A stretch of DNA of 64,000 bases from G963665085 sp963665085 (GTDB lineage Bacteria; Bacteroidota; Bacteroidia; Bacteroidales; JAAAOM01): the NCBI GenBank assembly GCA_963665085.2, contig CAXXXS010000001.1:558001-622000 (forward strand). Direction: 5' to 3'. Positions 1 to 9,014 of this stretch are shown here, in pieces. Within the stretch, counting starts at the first letter, position 1. Each line of letters begins with the position of its first letter. A program made the position numbers and the translations under genes. Under the pieces are notes generated by a model, which saw nothing but the letters and a program-made list of their open reading frames with translations, ran no database searches and had not been told where the DNA came from.

Positions 1-36
1 CTTAGAAATACTGTAAACCAGTAATTTAAAATCTTA

Positions 37-909
37 TTATTCTTTTACATACACTGGCATGGTACTATATTTACTCACATAGGAAGCTAAAAAATATCCA
101 AAGGCATCACCTCCTTCTATATTACCAATTGGATTTGCAGGTGGCCCGGAAAAACCGAACGGATCATATCCTTGCGCTACTTGCTGCACTCCATCAATAA
201 ATTCATAATACCCTTTATCGACAGATCTAATTTCAATAGTTACTGTATCTGTCTGTTGAAAAGTCTCAAAGAAAAAGAATGCCATTACATTTTCTCCGTT
301 AACCCCGCTTTCATCATCATAAAAAACTTCTTGTTCATCAATGGTATCATTTAACAAAATCGAGTTCTTATAAAGGTTAATAGCATAATAATTTCCAATT
401 TCTTTTGGTTCTACCCCATAAATGTAGGTTAACAAAACTGTAGAATCGCCACTTCCTGCACCCTCAAGTGGATTATCATAAATAAAACTCATGGCGCTCT
501 CAATATCAAATCCCCCATTTAATTTGCAGGTGGCAGAATACAATGTTTCATCATTAATCGCTGTTTCCAGTTCAATAGTTAATGTGTAAGTATTGCCTTT
601 TATACCAGCAAATTCTATTTCAGATTTATATGTTCCCTTCGAATTTAAGTCTTCAACAAAATCATATGAATTTTCGCCATCAGTAACTGAAATTGTTGCT
701 CCGGAAACCTTAGGCAATGCCTGATTGGAGAAATACGAATCGCTCTGTTTTAGAAGAATTGTGTGATATTTATATTCATTTGTTATTTCTCCAACAACGA
801 TCAACCGTGATGCTTGATCATTTACCTCCCATTCAATTTCCTGATAACTATCGTTACAAGAAGAAAACAAAACAATTATGATTGATATTGTATATAGTAA
901 CTTTTTCAT
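37..909 (-). CDS. DUF4249-type outer-membrane lipoprotein
   Basis: A 290-residue lipoprotein. Residues 1-17 form a signal peptide and the lipobox LFSSC places the lipidated cysteine at residue 18. The remainder is beta-rich, with a carboxypeptidase-like first domain (about 30-125) that fits the DUF4249 family. DUF4249 proteins usually lie beside a TonB-dependent receptor and are thought to be surface partners of it; here the receptor gene ends only 11 bases upstream, so the two are probably one transcript. The substrate cannot be read from the sequence. Family assignment rests on pattern and context, not on a search. Confidence 0.8.
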   Translation of the reverse strand: MKKLLYTISIIIVLFSSCNDSYQEIEWEVNDQASRLIVVGEITNEYKYHTILLKQSDSYFSNQALPKVSGATISVTDGENSYDFVEDLNSKGTYKSEIEFAGIKGNTYTLTIELETAINDETLYSATCKLNGGFDIESAMSFIYDNPLEGAGSGDSTVLLTYIYGVEPKEIGNYYAINLYKNSILLNDTIDEQEVFYDDESGVNGENVMAFFFFETFQQTDTVTIEIRSVDKGYYEFIDGVQQVAQGYDPFGFSGPPANPIGNIEGGDAFGYFLASYVSKYSTMPVYVKE

Positions 910-920
910 CTTTTCTCAAT

Positions 921-3323
921 TTAAAAATTTAGGGTATAACTTACCGACGGCAACATGTCTGGAAAAATTGATGTACTGTAAGCCTTGGTTACCAAAGGAT
1001 TTTCATCATCGGGGTCGAACACTATTGCACTCGAATTGGCCCGCCTGTAAACATTATAAACAGACAAACTCCAGACCCCTCTTACATTTCGATTTTCCCT
1101 CTTCTTACTTTTAAATTGAACCCCCAAATCCATTCGGTGGTAATTTGGCAGCCTGTCATTGTTTCTCCCGCCATAATAAGGAAGTACAAGTCCCTCATCA
1201 TCCGGATTATTAGTTGCAATAACCGGAAAAGTAACCCGGGCCTCAGGAGCTGTAAATGGTTTACCTGTTTGATAAACCCAATTTGTAGAAATAGACAACC
1301 GTTCTGTAATATCATATGTTAAAACCAGGGAAACATCATGAGGAGTATCATAAGGCGATAAAAACCAGTTTTTCTCCTGAATATCCTTAATTTTCCTTTC
1401 AGAACGCGAATATGTATAACTTAACCAACCCGAAATTTTCCCTTCTTGTTTTTGGAGTAAGAACTCAATTCCATATGCTCTTGCGATTCCAAAACGTAAC
1501 TCGCTTTCAATTTTGGAATTTAACACCGGATCTGCAAAATCTTTGAAATCAACCTGATTTTTCATGTCTTTATAATAAACTTCAACGGAAGCCTGAATAG
1601 TATTATCAAAGAAATTATGAAAATAGCCTATACTATATTGATCGGATATCTGAGGTTTTATCTGCTCACTTGAAGGAATCCAGACATCAAGCGGTGTTCC
1701 CGAAATTGAGTTTGAAGCGGTTTGCATATACTGTCTTGATCTTGCATAACCTAATTTTATAGAATTTTTATCTGATAAAACGTAGGTAAATCCAATTCTT
1801 GGCTCGAATCCATCAGCATACGTATTGTAAATTTCTCCACTCTTATAATATGAAGTATCTATTACTTCGTAATTATCGTCTAAGTTATAAACAGTTGCTT
1901 TCCCAATATTTTGAAATACAGAAAACCGGATTCCATAAGACAACGAAATTTTTGAAGACAGTTTCTGGTCATTCCCTACATAAAAAGCATGTTCCAGGCT
2001 ATGCACTTTTGGTATGCTAAAATTAAAATCGGTTGAATCTGATTTCCCGTTTACTCTTCCAATATTAAAATCGTGGAAAGTAGAATTAAGTCCAAACTTA
2101 ATAGTATTATCAGAGTTCAGGTAATATCCAAAATCTGCCTTTACAGTATAATCTTTAAGCGCTGCATCCCAGGAAAAAACAAATTCTTTATCATCTCTAC
2201 CAAGCGACAATTGCTGTTTTATTTTGTAATCGTAATGACTTGCGATAAATGTAATATTCGAAAATAGTTTATTTGTAATCATACTATTCCATCTGAGTGT
2301 CCCGGTGTAATTTCCCCAATTCATACCGATCTTAGCGTTTCCACCAGCATCCAGATCTAAATTATCCCTACCAAAATATCCTGACACATATATCCTGTTA
2401 TTGCTATTGATGGCGTAATTAGCTTTCACATTTAAGTCGTAGAAATAATATGGGACTTCAGGAATACTATCGCTTATAATCCCAAGCCCTTTTGTGAATA
2501 AATCAATATAGGTTCTCCTGCCTGATACCATAAATGACCCTTTATCTTTAACTATGGGACCTTCAAGGGTTAACTTACTGGAAATTGTACCAATGCTTCC
2601 TGTTCCCTCGAATTCTTTCAAGTTTCCCTCTTTCATCCGAATATCAACAACCGAGGCTAAACGCCCACCATATTGAGGTGGCATATTTCCTTTGTATATT
2701 TCAACATTTTTAATTGCATCGTTATTAAAAACTGAAAACATACCTCCCATATGTGAAATACTATAAACATTGGCTTCGTCGAGCAAAATAATGTTTTGGT
2801 CCCGGTTACCTCCTCTTACGCTCATTCCAGAACTTGCTTCTCCCGTTGATTGAATACCCGGCAATAATTTTAGTGTTTTAATAACATCTGCCTCTCCCAT
2901 TACAACTGGTACCTTTTTTATGATCTTATTCGGAATGCTTATTGCACTCATTTTTGTTGACGTAATATTCTCTGTTTTACTTTGCGCGGTAACAACTACT
3001 TCTTCAATCATTTCAGTTTCCTGGCTTAATTCTAGATCTAAGCGGATATTTTGATCCAGTTTAATGTTTTTTTCGACATCAGCATACCCCATATAACTAA
3101 AAATTATTGAATACTCTCCCTCTCGAAGAGTCAGTGAATAAAAACCATAGGCGTTGGTTACTGTTCCGGAATACGAATCTTTAATTATAATATTGGCCCC
3201 TATAAGAGATTCTCCACTACTCTTATCTTTAAGGTAACCACTAAGTGTATATTGTTGTGCAAAGAGGAATCCTGTATTAAATACAAGGAAAATCAGAAAA
3301 ACTGGTGTAATTAGTTGTCTCAT
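921..3323 (-). CDS. TonB-dependent receptor with carboxypeptidase-like N-terminal domain
   Basis: An 800-residue outer-membrane receptor. A signal peptide (about 1-22) is followed by a CarboxypepD_reg-like domain (about 24-105), a linker with EEVVVTAQ typical of the TonB-box/plug junction, a plug (about 125-235, containing SVRGGNRDQNIILLDEANVY) and a beta-barrel ending in the aromatic residue expected for BAM recognition (LNF). Such receptors import siderophores, cobalamin, glycans or peptides using TonB energy. It is upstream of and co-oriented with the DUF4249 lipoprotein, a common Bacteroidota pair. No SusD partner is present, so glycan uptake is not specially supported. Confidence 0.9.
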   Translation of the reverse strand: MRQLITPVFLIFLVFNTGFLFAQQYTLSGYLKDKSSGESLIGANIIIKDSYSGTVTNAYGFYSLTLREGEYSIIFSYMGYADVEKNIKLDQNIRLDLELSQETEMIEEVVVTAQSKTENITSTKMSAISIPNKIIKKVPVVMGEADVIKTLKLLPGIQSTGEASSGMSVRGGNRDQNIILLDEANVYSISHMGGMFSVFNNDAIKNVEIYKGNMPPQYGGRLASVVDIRMKEGNLKEFEGTGSIGTISSKLTLEGPIVKDKGSFMVSGRRTYIDLFTKGLGIISDSIPEVPYYFYDLNVKANYAINSNNRIYVSGYFGRDNLDLDAGGNAKIGMNWGNYTGTLRWNSMITNKLFSNITFIASHYDYKIKQQLSLGRDDKEFVFSWDAALKDYTVKADFGYYLNSDNTIKFGLNSTFHDFNIGRVNGKSDSTDFNFSIPKVHSLEHAFYVGNDQKLSSKISLSYGIRFSVFQNIGKATVYNLDDNYEVIDTSYYKSGEIYNTYADGFEPRIGFTYVLSDKNSIKLGYARSRQYMQTASNSISGTPLDVWIPSSEQIKPQISDQYSIGYFHNFFDNTIQASVEVYYKDMKNQVDFKDFADPVLNSKIESELRFGIARAYGIEFLLQKQEGKISGWLSYTYSRSERKIKDIQEKNWFLSPYDTPHDVSLVLTYDITERLSISTNWVYQTGKPFTAPEARVTFPVIATNNPDDEGLVLPYYGGRNNDRLPNYHRMDLGVQFKSKKRENRNVRGVWSLSVYNVYRRANSSAIVFDPDDENPLVTKAYSTSIFPDMLPSVSYTLNF

Positions 3324-3384
3324 AAATAAAACAAAATTAATTTATTCTCAAGAAAAGACAGAACGGATATATAAAAGTTGCTTA

Positions 3385-3420
3385 CAAAAAAAATCCACTT
3401 CGAATTTATCAAAATGGATT
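3385..3420 (-). terminator. Rho-independent terminator after yebC
   Basis: On the minus strand AATCCA and TGGATT (plus positions 3392-3397 and 3415-3420) form a stem, extended by two more pairs after a mismatch, followed by a run of eight T. It lies directly downstream of the yebC stop codon and separates it from the receptor gene. Confidence 0.6.
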
Positions 3421-3470
3421 AATGTTTTTATATCAACTGTTACAATAAAATTCGGTGATATAGTTTTTTA

Positions 3471-4214
3471 TTATTCTTCTAATGCTTTTGCTAAATCATC
3501 AGTCATTTCGAGGTTATGATATACGTTTTGTACATCATCTAAATCCTCAAAATCTTCTATCATTCTAAGAATCTGTTTTGACTCTTCAACGGATAGTTCT
3601 TTTGTGTTATTGGGGATCCTCTGTAGTTCGGCATTTTCAATTTCAATGCCCATCTCATCAAGCTTCTTTTGTACATTACCAAAATCTTCTAAAGCAGTTG
3701 TTATTACAAAATTTTCATCTGTAACCTCAAATTCTTCAACTCCAGCATCAATAACTTCTAATTCAAACTCATCAGGATCCAAATCATTCTTTGGCACTTG
3801 AAAAACCCCTTTTCTATCAAATATAAAACTCAACGAACCATTTGTACCAAGACTTCCATTACGCTTATTAAATATAGCGCGTACATTACTTACTGTCCGT
3901 AAATTATTATCCGTTAAACATTCAATAAAAATTGCAACTCCATGCGGGCCATAGCCTTCAAAAGTTGCCTCAGATAAATTTGCACCATCGCTACTAGCTT
4001 TATTAATAGCACGTTCAACATTATCTTTAGGCATATTTGCCCCTTTAGAATTTTGTATTGCCAGTCTTAACCTTGGATTTGCTTCAGGATCGGCCCCTCC
4101 CTCCCTAACAGCAATTTGAATTTCTTTAACTATTCTTGTAAATATTTTTCCTCGCTTAGCATCAAGTGCCCCTTTTTTCCGCTTTATCGTTGACCATTTA
4201 CTATGTCCTGACAT
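3471..4214 (-). CDS. YebC/PmpR (TACO1) family protein
   Basis: A 247-residue protein of full family length. The N-terminus has the family signature GHSKWSTIKRKK, followed by the conserved stretch around residues 45-70 (NPRLRLAIQNSKGANMPKDN) and the acidic three-domain body. YebC-family proteins were described as DNA-binding regulators (PmpR) and more recently as ribosome-associated factors that help translation of difficult sequences, as mitochondrial TACO1 does. It acts in the cytoplasm. It is a single-gene unit here, closed by its own terminator. Which of the two roles applies in this organism cannot be told from the sequence. Confidence 0.95.
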   Translation of the reverse strand: MSGHSKWSTIKRKKGALDAKRGKIFTRIVKEIQIAVREGGADPEANPRLRLAIQNSKGANMPKDNVERAINKASSDGANLSEATFEGYGPHGVAIFIECLTDNNLRTVSNVRAIFNKRNGSLGTNGSLSFIFDRKGVFQVPKNDLDPDEFELEVIDAGVEEFEVTDENFVITTALEDFGNVQKKLDEMGIEIENAELQRIPNNTKELSVEESKQILRMIEDFEDLDDVQNVYHNLEMTDDLAKALEE

Positions 4215-4409
4215 GGTGTAATCATTTTTGTTAGAAATCTGCGCAAAAATATAAAAAAGCCGAAAAATCTAAAATGAATAAAACGTATTGAAAGCGAACA
4301 AAATAATTGAATCATTGGTTCTTTCTATAATAGCATAGGGTATTTATTGATTTGACAATCATTAATAGAAAGGGAGATTTTTTGTAACTTATACTAAATT
4401 CTTTCAGTT

Positions 4410-6818
4410 ATGAAAACAAAAGAAGTTGTTCTGATTTTTCTAATCAGCTTAGGATTTTTCTCATTATCATCAACCGCTCAAAATATGGACGATGAAGATC
4501 TAAGAGTTAAACGCATAAAAGAACAACTTACCAAATTCTATAACGACTTCTCACAAGAAAAGGTGTTTCTGCATCTTGACAAAAAAGAATACACAGTTGG
4601 GCAATCAATATGGTACAAAGCCTACCTTGTAAATGGCACGACGCATATACCTGAAGCAAAATCATTTAATCTTTATATCGAAATTGCAAACTCAGACAGA
4701 GAAGTTGTAAATATGCAGCGCCTTAAAGTAATTGATGGTTATGCAGAAGGGGATCTCCCTCTCAATGACACAATTCCGGAAGGATTTTATCACATCAGGG
4801 CATATACAGCCTGGATGACAAATTTCGATCCTGAGTTAATACCTTCCTATTCGATTTACATAAAAAACCCTAAAAACCAGGATTTTATGTCTAAAGAACA
4901 GCTCCGTTATAATAAGCGTCAAAACAAAGCTTATACAAAAGCTGAAACACAAAAAAACATTGAATTTTTCCCCGAAGGAGGAGTATTTATAAACGATCTT
5001 GAAAACAGTATTGGCTTCAAGGCATCAAATGGCTTAGGGCTTGGATTAGATATTAAAGGAAGCATCTTTGACGAGAACAACAATAAAATAACAGATTTTA
5101 AAAGCCTCTATAAAGGAATCGGGAAGTTCTCATTCACTCCAGAGAACAAAAAAAAATATTTCGCAATTTTTGAGGGTAACGACAAAAAATATGAATTACC
5201 AGAAAGGGTCGACAAAGGATCATTAATAAAAATAACAGAAGATGACAATAATTTTATTATAGAAATATTATCCAACAAAGAACTCAGTGCAGATAGAAAC
5301 GCCAATGAGGTTATCCTTTTTGCTCATAGCAGGGGAGATATTAAATTCTCAAAAATTATTGCACTTGAGGATGTCCCAACAAAAATTAAAATTAACAAAT
5401 CTCAATTTTCTGCTGGGATCTCTCACATAACCTTATTTAATGGAAGAGCTTTACCAATCGCAGAAAGACTCGTGTTTAAATATCCAGGAGAAAACATCAA
5501 TTTCACAATTGAAATGAACATGAGTGAAAGTTTTTATAACACCGCAACTTTTGATGTACTCGCCCAGGATGATGCTGGGAAGCCTGTTCAGTCATTTTTT
5601 TCTGTAGCTGTAACCCCTGAATTTAAAAAGGGCACAACTGATTTATCTGCAAATATCAAAACTACTCTCCTATTCTCATCAGATATCAGAGGGGCAATCG
5701 AGGATCCAGGATTTTATTTTAGCGGTCACCCGAATGCCCCCCAGGCTCTTGATAATTTATTGCTAACGCAGGGCTGGAGAAGGTTCAACTGGAATAATCT
5801 CATGGCTGGAGAATTTCCTGAAATAAAAAACCAAAGAGAAACCGGTATCTCAGTTGCCGGAAAAATAACAAGGGAATTCTTTGATATACCTTTTGCAAAT
5901 AGCCGGATTGAACTAACTGTTTTAAATAGTTATAATGATATCTACACAACATATTCAGACGAAAAAGGGAAGTTTCAGTTCGATAACTTAAATTACCCGG
6001 ATACCATCGCAATAGAGATCTATGCGTTTAAGCCTAGTGGCAAAAGAAACCTGGTAATTAAAATTGATGAAGGAGAATTACCCAATGTTGAGCTCAACAA
6101 AGAAAAATATGAAAGATATGCAGAAGGTAAAGGCAAATTTGAATATCAACTTCATAGTAATGAAAATTATAAAAGCCCGTCTGAAATTTTAGAAGAAGAA
6201 TTTAAAGAAGCAGGACATCATAAAATACATGGTGAACCTGATTATGTTATTACATCGGATCAAATACCAAGTGGATATAATAATATTTTCCAGGTATTGG
6301 ATGGCAGGGTCCCTGGTGTTAATGTAAACGGTAATTCTATCAATATCAGAGGCCCAAGTAGTATCCTATTGAGCAACGAACCTCTTTATATTATTGATGG
6401 CGTTCCGTCTGACGCAAGCGGGGCCTATGTAATAAATCCCGAAGATGTTGATAGAATAGAAATACTCTCTGGCCCGAGCTCTTCTATTTATGGTTCAAGA
6501 GGAGCAAATGGGGTTATTGCCATCTATACAAAAAAAGGAAGATACATGAAAAAAGGGTTCCTTGAATTTGAAATGCTTGGCTATTATACTGCCAGGGACT
6601 TTTATAAACCAAAATATAATGAGTTTACTTCATTTGAAGAATTTAAAAACTATAATCCTACAATCTATTGGGCTCCTTTTATGGAAACAAATAAAATGGG
6701 CATGACCAAACTAAAGTTTGAGGTACCAGATTATGAATTTCCAATAAAAATTGATATTCAAGGAATCACAGAAAATGGAATTCCGGCATCCGGGGGGAAA
6801 ACAATAACGCTAAGATAA
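4410..6818 (+). CDS. MG2-like surface protein with C-terminal TonB plug domain
   Basis: An 802-residue secreted protein. After a signal peptide (about 1-23, ending STAQ) there is a macroglobulin MG2-like domain (about 45-155, with KEYTVGQSIWYKAYLVN), further beta-sandwich regions, a carboxypeptidase-regulatory-like segment (about 480-550), then a TonB-receptor plug (about 615-710: IFQVLDGRVPGV, IDGVPS, DRIEILSGPSSSIYGSRGANGVI). Only about 90 residues follow the plug, so there is no room for a beta-barrel. Proteins of this architecture are widespread in Bacteroidota and uncharacterised; the plug may engage another barrel or TonB (inference). It abuts the convergent hemerythrin gene with no spacer. 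Confidence 0.8.
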   Translation: MKTKEVVLIFLISLGFFSLSSTAQNMDDEDLRVKRIKEQLTKFYNDFSQEKVFLHLDKKEYTVGQSIWYKAYLVNGTTHIPEAKSFNLYIEIANSDREVVNMQRLKVIDGYAEGDLPLNDTIPEGFYHIRAYTAWMTNFDPELIPSYSIYIKNPKNQDFMSKEQLRYNKRQNKAYTKAETQKNIEFFPEGGVFINDLENSIGFKASNGLGLGLDIKGSIFDENNNKITDFKSLYKGIGKFSFTPENKKKYFAIFEGNDKKYELPERVDKGSLIKITEDDNNFIIEILSNKELSADRNANEVILFAHSRGDIKFSKIIALEDVPTKIKINKSQFSAGISHITLFNGRALPIAERLVFKYPGENINFTIEMNMSESFYNTATFDVLAQDDAGKPVQSFFSVAVTPEFKKGTTDLSANIKTTLLFSSDIRGAIEDPGFYFSGHPNAPQALDNLLLTQGWRRFNWNNLMAGEFPEIKNQRETGISVAGKITREFFDIPFANSRIELTVLNSYNDIYTTYSDEKGKFQFDNLNYPDTIAIEIYAFKPSGKRNLVIKIDEGELPNVELNKEKYERYAEGKGKFEYQLHSNENYKSPSEILEEEFKEAGHHKIHGEPDYVITSDQIPSGYNNIFQVLDGRVPGVNVNGNSINIRGPSSILLSNEPLYIIDGVPSDASGAYVINPEDVDRIEILSGPSSSIYGSRGANGVIAIYTKKGRYMKKGFLEFEMLGYYTARDFYKPKYNEFTSFEEFKNYNPTIYWAPFMETNKMGMTKLKFEVPDYEFPIKIDIQGITENGIPASGGKTITLR

Positions 6819-7226
6819 TTATGTCAACCCTTTCTCGGCAAAATGTTGCCTGTACTGTTGATCTTCTTTTTGAATATGATTAATCAACCAAGCTTTTAAA
6901 AAGTCAATTACTTCTAATGTAATCTTTAATTCACCCTTCTCAAATTTTTGTTTTAATTCACTTACCTGTTTTAAAAGATCTTCGTGAATATGCTTATGTT
7001 CTTCGTAATTTGAATATCCATAAACAAACATTAGCTTCTCCTCTGTAAAAAAATGATTTGTAGTATATTTTCTAAGTTCTTCAAATACACTTGCCATAAC
7101 TTCCCTTCCTTTTCCTAAAGACATAGCATCAAAGAGACGATTAATTAAATCCACTAACTTTTGGTGCTGCTCATCAATTTGTTTTACACCTACAGAATAA
7201 CTATCAGACCATTTAATTATTGACAT
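6819..7226 (-). CDS. Bacteriohemerythrin
   Basis: A 135-residue protein with every ligand of the hemerythrin di-iron site in the usual order: H21, H58 with E62 (HxxxE), H77 with H81 (HxxxH), H117 with D122 (HxxxxD). Bacteriohemerythrins bind O2 reversibly and are thought to serve oxygen storage, sensing or detoxification in anaerobes and microaerophiles, or to help in nitric oxide defence. It is cytoplasmic, with no signal peptide or fused signalling domain. It is a single-gene unit. A Crp/Fnr-type palindrome lies about 80 bases upstream of its start. Confidence 0.93.
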   Translation of the reverse strand: MSIIKWSDSYSVGVKQIDEQHQKLVDLINRLFDAMSLGKGREVMASVFEELRKYTTNHFFTEEKLMFVYGYSNYEEHKHIHEDLLKQVSELKQKFEKGELKITLEVIDFLKAWLINHIQKEDQQYRQHFAEKGLT

Positions 7227-7306
7227 ATTTAAAATATTAGTTTATTATAAATTTAGGATTAACTTCTGATTATGCAAATACTTTATTCATTCAATTACAA
7301 TGAAAT

Positions 7307-7326
7307 TTGTGATAAAAATCACTTAA
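7307..7326. promoter_or_regulatory. Candidate Crp/Fnr-family operator
   Basis: The sequence TTGTGATAAAAATCACTTAA contains the inverted repeat GTGAT-AAAA-ATCAC at 7309-7322, the form bound by Crp/Fnr-family regulators. It sits in the divergent region between bacteriohemerythrin (start 80 bases away on the minus strand) and the metY leader. Regulation of the hemerythrin by an FNR- or HcpR-like protein is the natural reading, but no such regulator gene is in the window. Confidence 0.4.
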
Positions 7327-7332
7327 TACTTG

Positions 7333-7360
7333 TTTGAAAAAAATAAAATAACTTACTTTG
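7333..7360 (+). promoter_or_regulatory. Candidate promoter for metY leader
   Basis: A TTTG at 7333-7336 and TTACTTTG at 7353-7360, 16 bases apart, approximate the Bacteroidota promoter form TTTG/TAnnTTTG with one mismatch and slightly short spacing. It would start transcription about 20-25 bases before the leader-peptide ATG. Confidence 0.35.
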
Positions 7361-7391
7361 TTTTTAAATAATCTAAATAAAAGTACAACAT

Positions 7392-7478
7392 ATGTTAAAA
7401 GCATATTTACTTCCAATCATTTTGAGATTATATATGTTAAGGACTGAGAAATTCTTCTCTTCCATGTGTTGTTGTTAG
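7392..7478 (+). CDS. Cysteine-terminated leader peptide upstream of metY
   Basis: A 28-codon reading frame that ends MLRTEKFFSSMCCC followed by TAG. Its last four sense codons are ATG TGT TGT TGT, so translation would stall there when charged Cys-tRNA (or Met-tRNA) is scarce. The stop lies 73 bases before the metY start, metY makes homocysteine from sulfide, and the frame fills the otherwise empty 325-base gap, so a role as an attenuation or translation-coupling leader is likely (inference). Downstream the RNA has no strong hairpin with a T-run; GAGAA at 7446-7450 can pair with TTCTC at 7454-7458 or with TTCTC at 7484-7488, a possible switch. Poly-Cys leaders of sulfur genes are known in other phyla. 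Not covered by any standard gene family I can name. Confidence 0.6.
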   Translation: MLKAYLLPIILRLYMLRTEKFFSSMCCC

Positions 7479-7551
7479 ATTACTTCTCCCTTCCTCCGCA
7501 AGGATTATTCAATAGAATTTCATCATTTATTAAACATTAATATTTTACGTC

Positions 7552-8853
7552 ATGGACAAGAACTATCGTTTTGAAACATTACAGCTACACGCTGGCCAGG
7601 AAGTTGATCCTGTAACTAAATCACGCGCGGTACCTATCTACCAGACATCATCGTATGTTTTTGATAATTCAGAACATGCTGCTAAATTGTTTAGCCTTGA
7701 AGAATTTGGCAATATTTATACACGCATAATGAATCCAACAACGGATGTCTTTGAGAAAAGAATTGCAGCATTAGAGGGAGGCGTTGGAGCATTAGCTACC
7801 TCATCCGGGCAATCCGCACAATTTATTGCCTTAACTAATATCCTTGAGGCTGGGGATAACTTTGTTTCAACATCCTATATTTATGGTGGAACTTACAATC
7901 AATTTAAAGTTCAGTTTAAGCGTTTAGGAATTACAACAAAATTTGTAGATGGAGATAGTGCAGCTGAATTTGAAAAACAAATTGACGATAAAACAAAAGC
8001 GATCTATATTGAAACTATTGGCAATCCTAAATTTAACATTCCAGATTTTGAAGCTATTGCAAAAGTTGCTCAAAAAAATAATATCCCGTTAATAGTAGAC
8101 AACACTTTCGGTGGCGCCGGATATTTATGTAGGCCTATCGAACACGGTGCTAACATCGTAGTAGAATCAGCTACAAAATGGATTGGCGGACATGGAACAA
8201 GCATTGGCGGAGTAATTGTAGACGGAGGTAATTTTAATTGGGGGAATGGAAAATTCCCAATATTTACTGAACCTTCAGAAGGATATCATGGCCTAAAATT
8301 CTGGGAAACTTTTGGAGAAGGGAGTCCATTTGGAAATATCGCATTCATTACCCGGGCAAGGGTAGAAGGACTTAGAGATTATGGAAATGCAGTAAGCCCA
8401 TTTAATGCATTCTTATTTTTACAGGGCCTTGAGACTCTTTCATTAAGACTAGAAAGAACTACCCAAAATGCATTGGAAATAGCTCAATGGCTAAAATCAC
8501 AAGATTGGGTTGAAGACGTTAACTATCCAGGATTAGAAAGCAGTCCATACAACAGTTTAGCAAAAAAATACTTACAAAACGGTTTTGGTGGTGTTATGAC
8601 TTTCAAAATAAAAGGAGGCAAAAAAGTTGCGGATAATCTTGTTAATAATGTTGATTTGATTAGCCACCTGGCAAATATTGGCGATTTAAAAACATTAATA
8701 ATTCATCCTAGTTCTACAACACATGACCAATTAACACTTGAAGAGCAAAAATCTTCGGGAGTGGAACCTGGTATTCTTCGATTATCTGTAGGAACAGAAC
8801 ATATAGAAGATATAAAAGAAGATCTCAAACAAGCATATTTGAAATCTAAATAA
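7552..8853 (+). CDS. metY: O-acetylhomoserine sulfhydrylase (MetY)
   Basis: A 433-residue PLP enzyme of the Cys/Met metabolism family, at the length of O-acetyl-L-homoserine aminocarboxypropyltransferases rather than the shorter cystathionine synthases. The N-terminus FETLQLHAGQEVDP and the SATKWIGGHG motif, with the Schiff-base lysine at residue 209, are typical. It joins O-acetylhomoserine and sulfide (or methanethiol) to give homocysteine (or methionine) in the cytoplasm. It is a single-gene unit preceded by a poly-Cys leader peptide, which suggests control by cysteine or methionine supply. No SAM-I or SAM-II riboswitch was recognised upstream. Confidence 0.92.
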   Translation: MDKNYRFETLQLHAGQEVDPVTKSRAVPIYQTSSYVFDNSEHAAKLFSLEEFGNIYTRIMNPTTDVFEKRIAALEGGVGALATSSGQSAQFIALTNILEAGDNFVSTSYIYGGTYNQFKVQFKRLGITTKFVDGDSAAEFEKQIDDKTKAIYIETIGNPKFNIPDFEAIAKVAQKNNIPLIVDNTFGGAGYLCRPIEHGANIVVESATKWIGGHGTSIGGVIVDGGNFNWGNGKFPIFTEPSEGYHGLKFWETFGEGSPFGNIAFITRARVEGLRDYGNAVSPFNAFLFLQGLETLSLRLERTTQNALEIAQWLKSQDWVEDVNYPGLESSPYNSLAKKYLQNGFGGVMTFKIKGGKKVADNLVNNVDLISHLANIGDLKTLIIHPSSTTHDQLTLEEQKSSGVEPGILRLSVGTEHIEDIKEDLKQAYLKSK

Positions 8854-8957
8854 ATCCCTGTGAATAAGAATTCTTTGCTAAAGAAGAACAAATAAGATTC
8901 TTGATTGCAGAATGATAATTTAAGATTTTTGATTTAAAAATTTTAAGCCAAAATATG

Positions 8958-9003
8958 GGTAAAAACCCGACAGAGTCGTTAGACCTGTCGGAGTTACCTT
9001 TTT
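8958..9003. repeat. Palindromic intergenic repeat, copy 1 (bidirectional terminator-like)
   Basis: Nested inverted repeats between two convergent genes: GGTAA (8958-8962) with TTACC (8994-8998), CCGACAG (8967-8973) with CTGTCGG (8985-8991), and GTC (8975-8977) with GAC (8982-8984) around the loop GTTA. A-tracts on the left and T-tracts on the right would make it a terminator in both directions. A second copy at 52458-52536 shares the core, with a paired T-A to C-G change in the stem, showing that the fold is conserved. Confidence 0.7.
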
Positions 9004-9014
9004 AACAATCTCTA

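Noticed and set aside
7227..7551. SAM riboswitch upstream of metY
   Set aside because: No SAM-I or SAM-II conserved elements are visible; the gap holds the poly-Cys leader frame instead.
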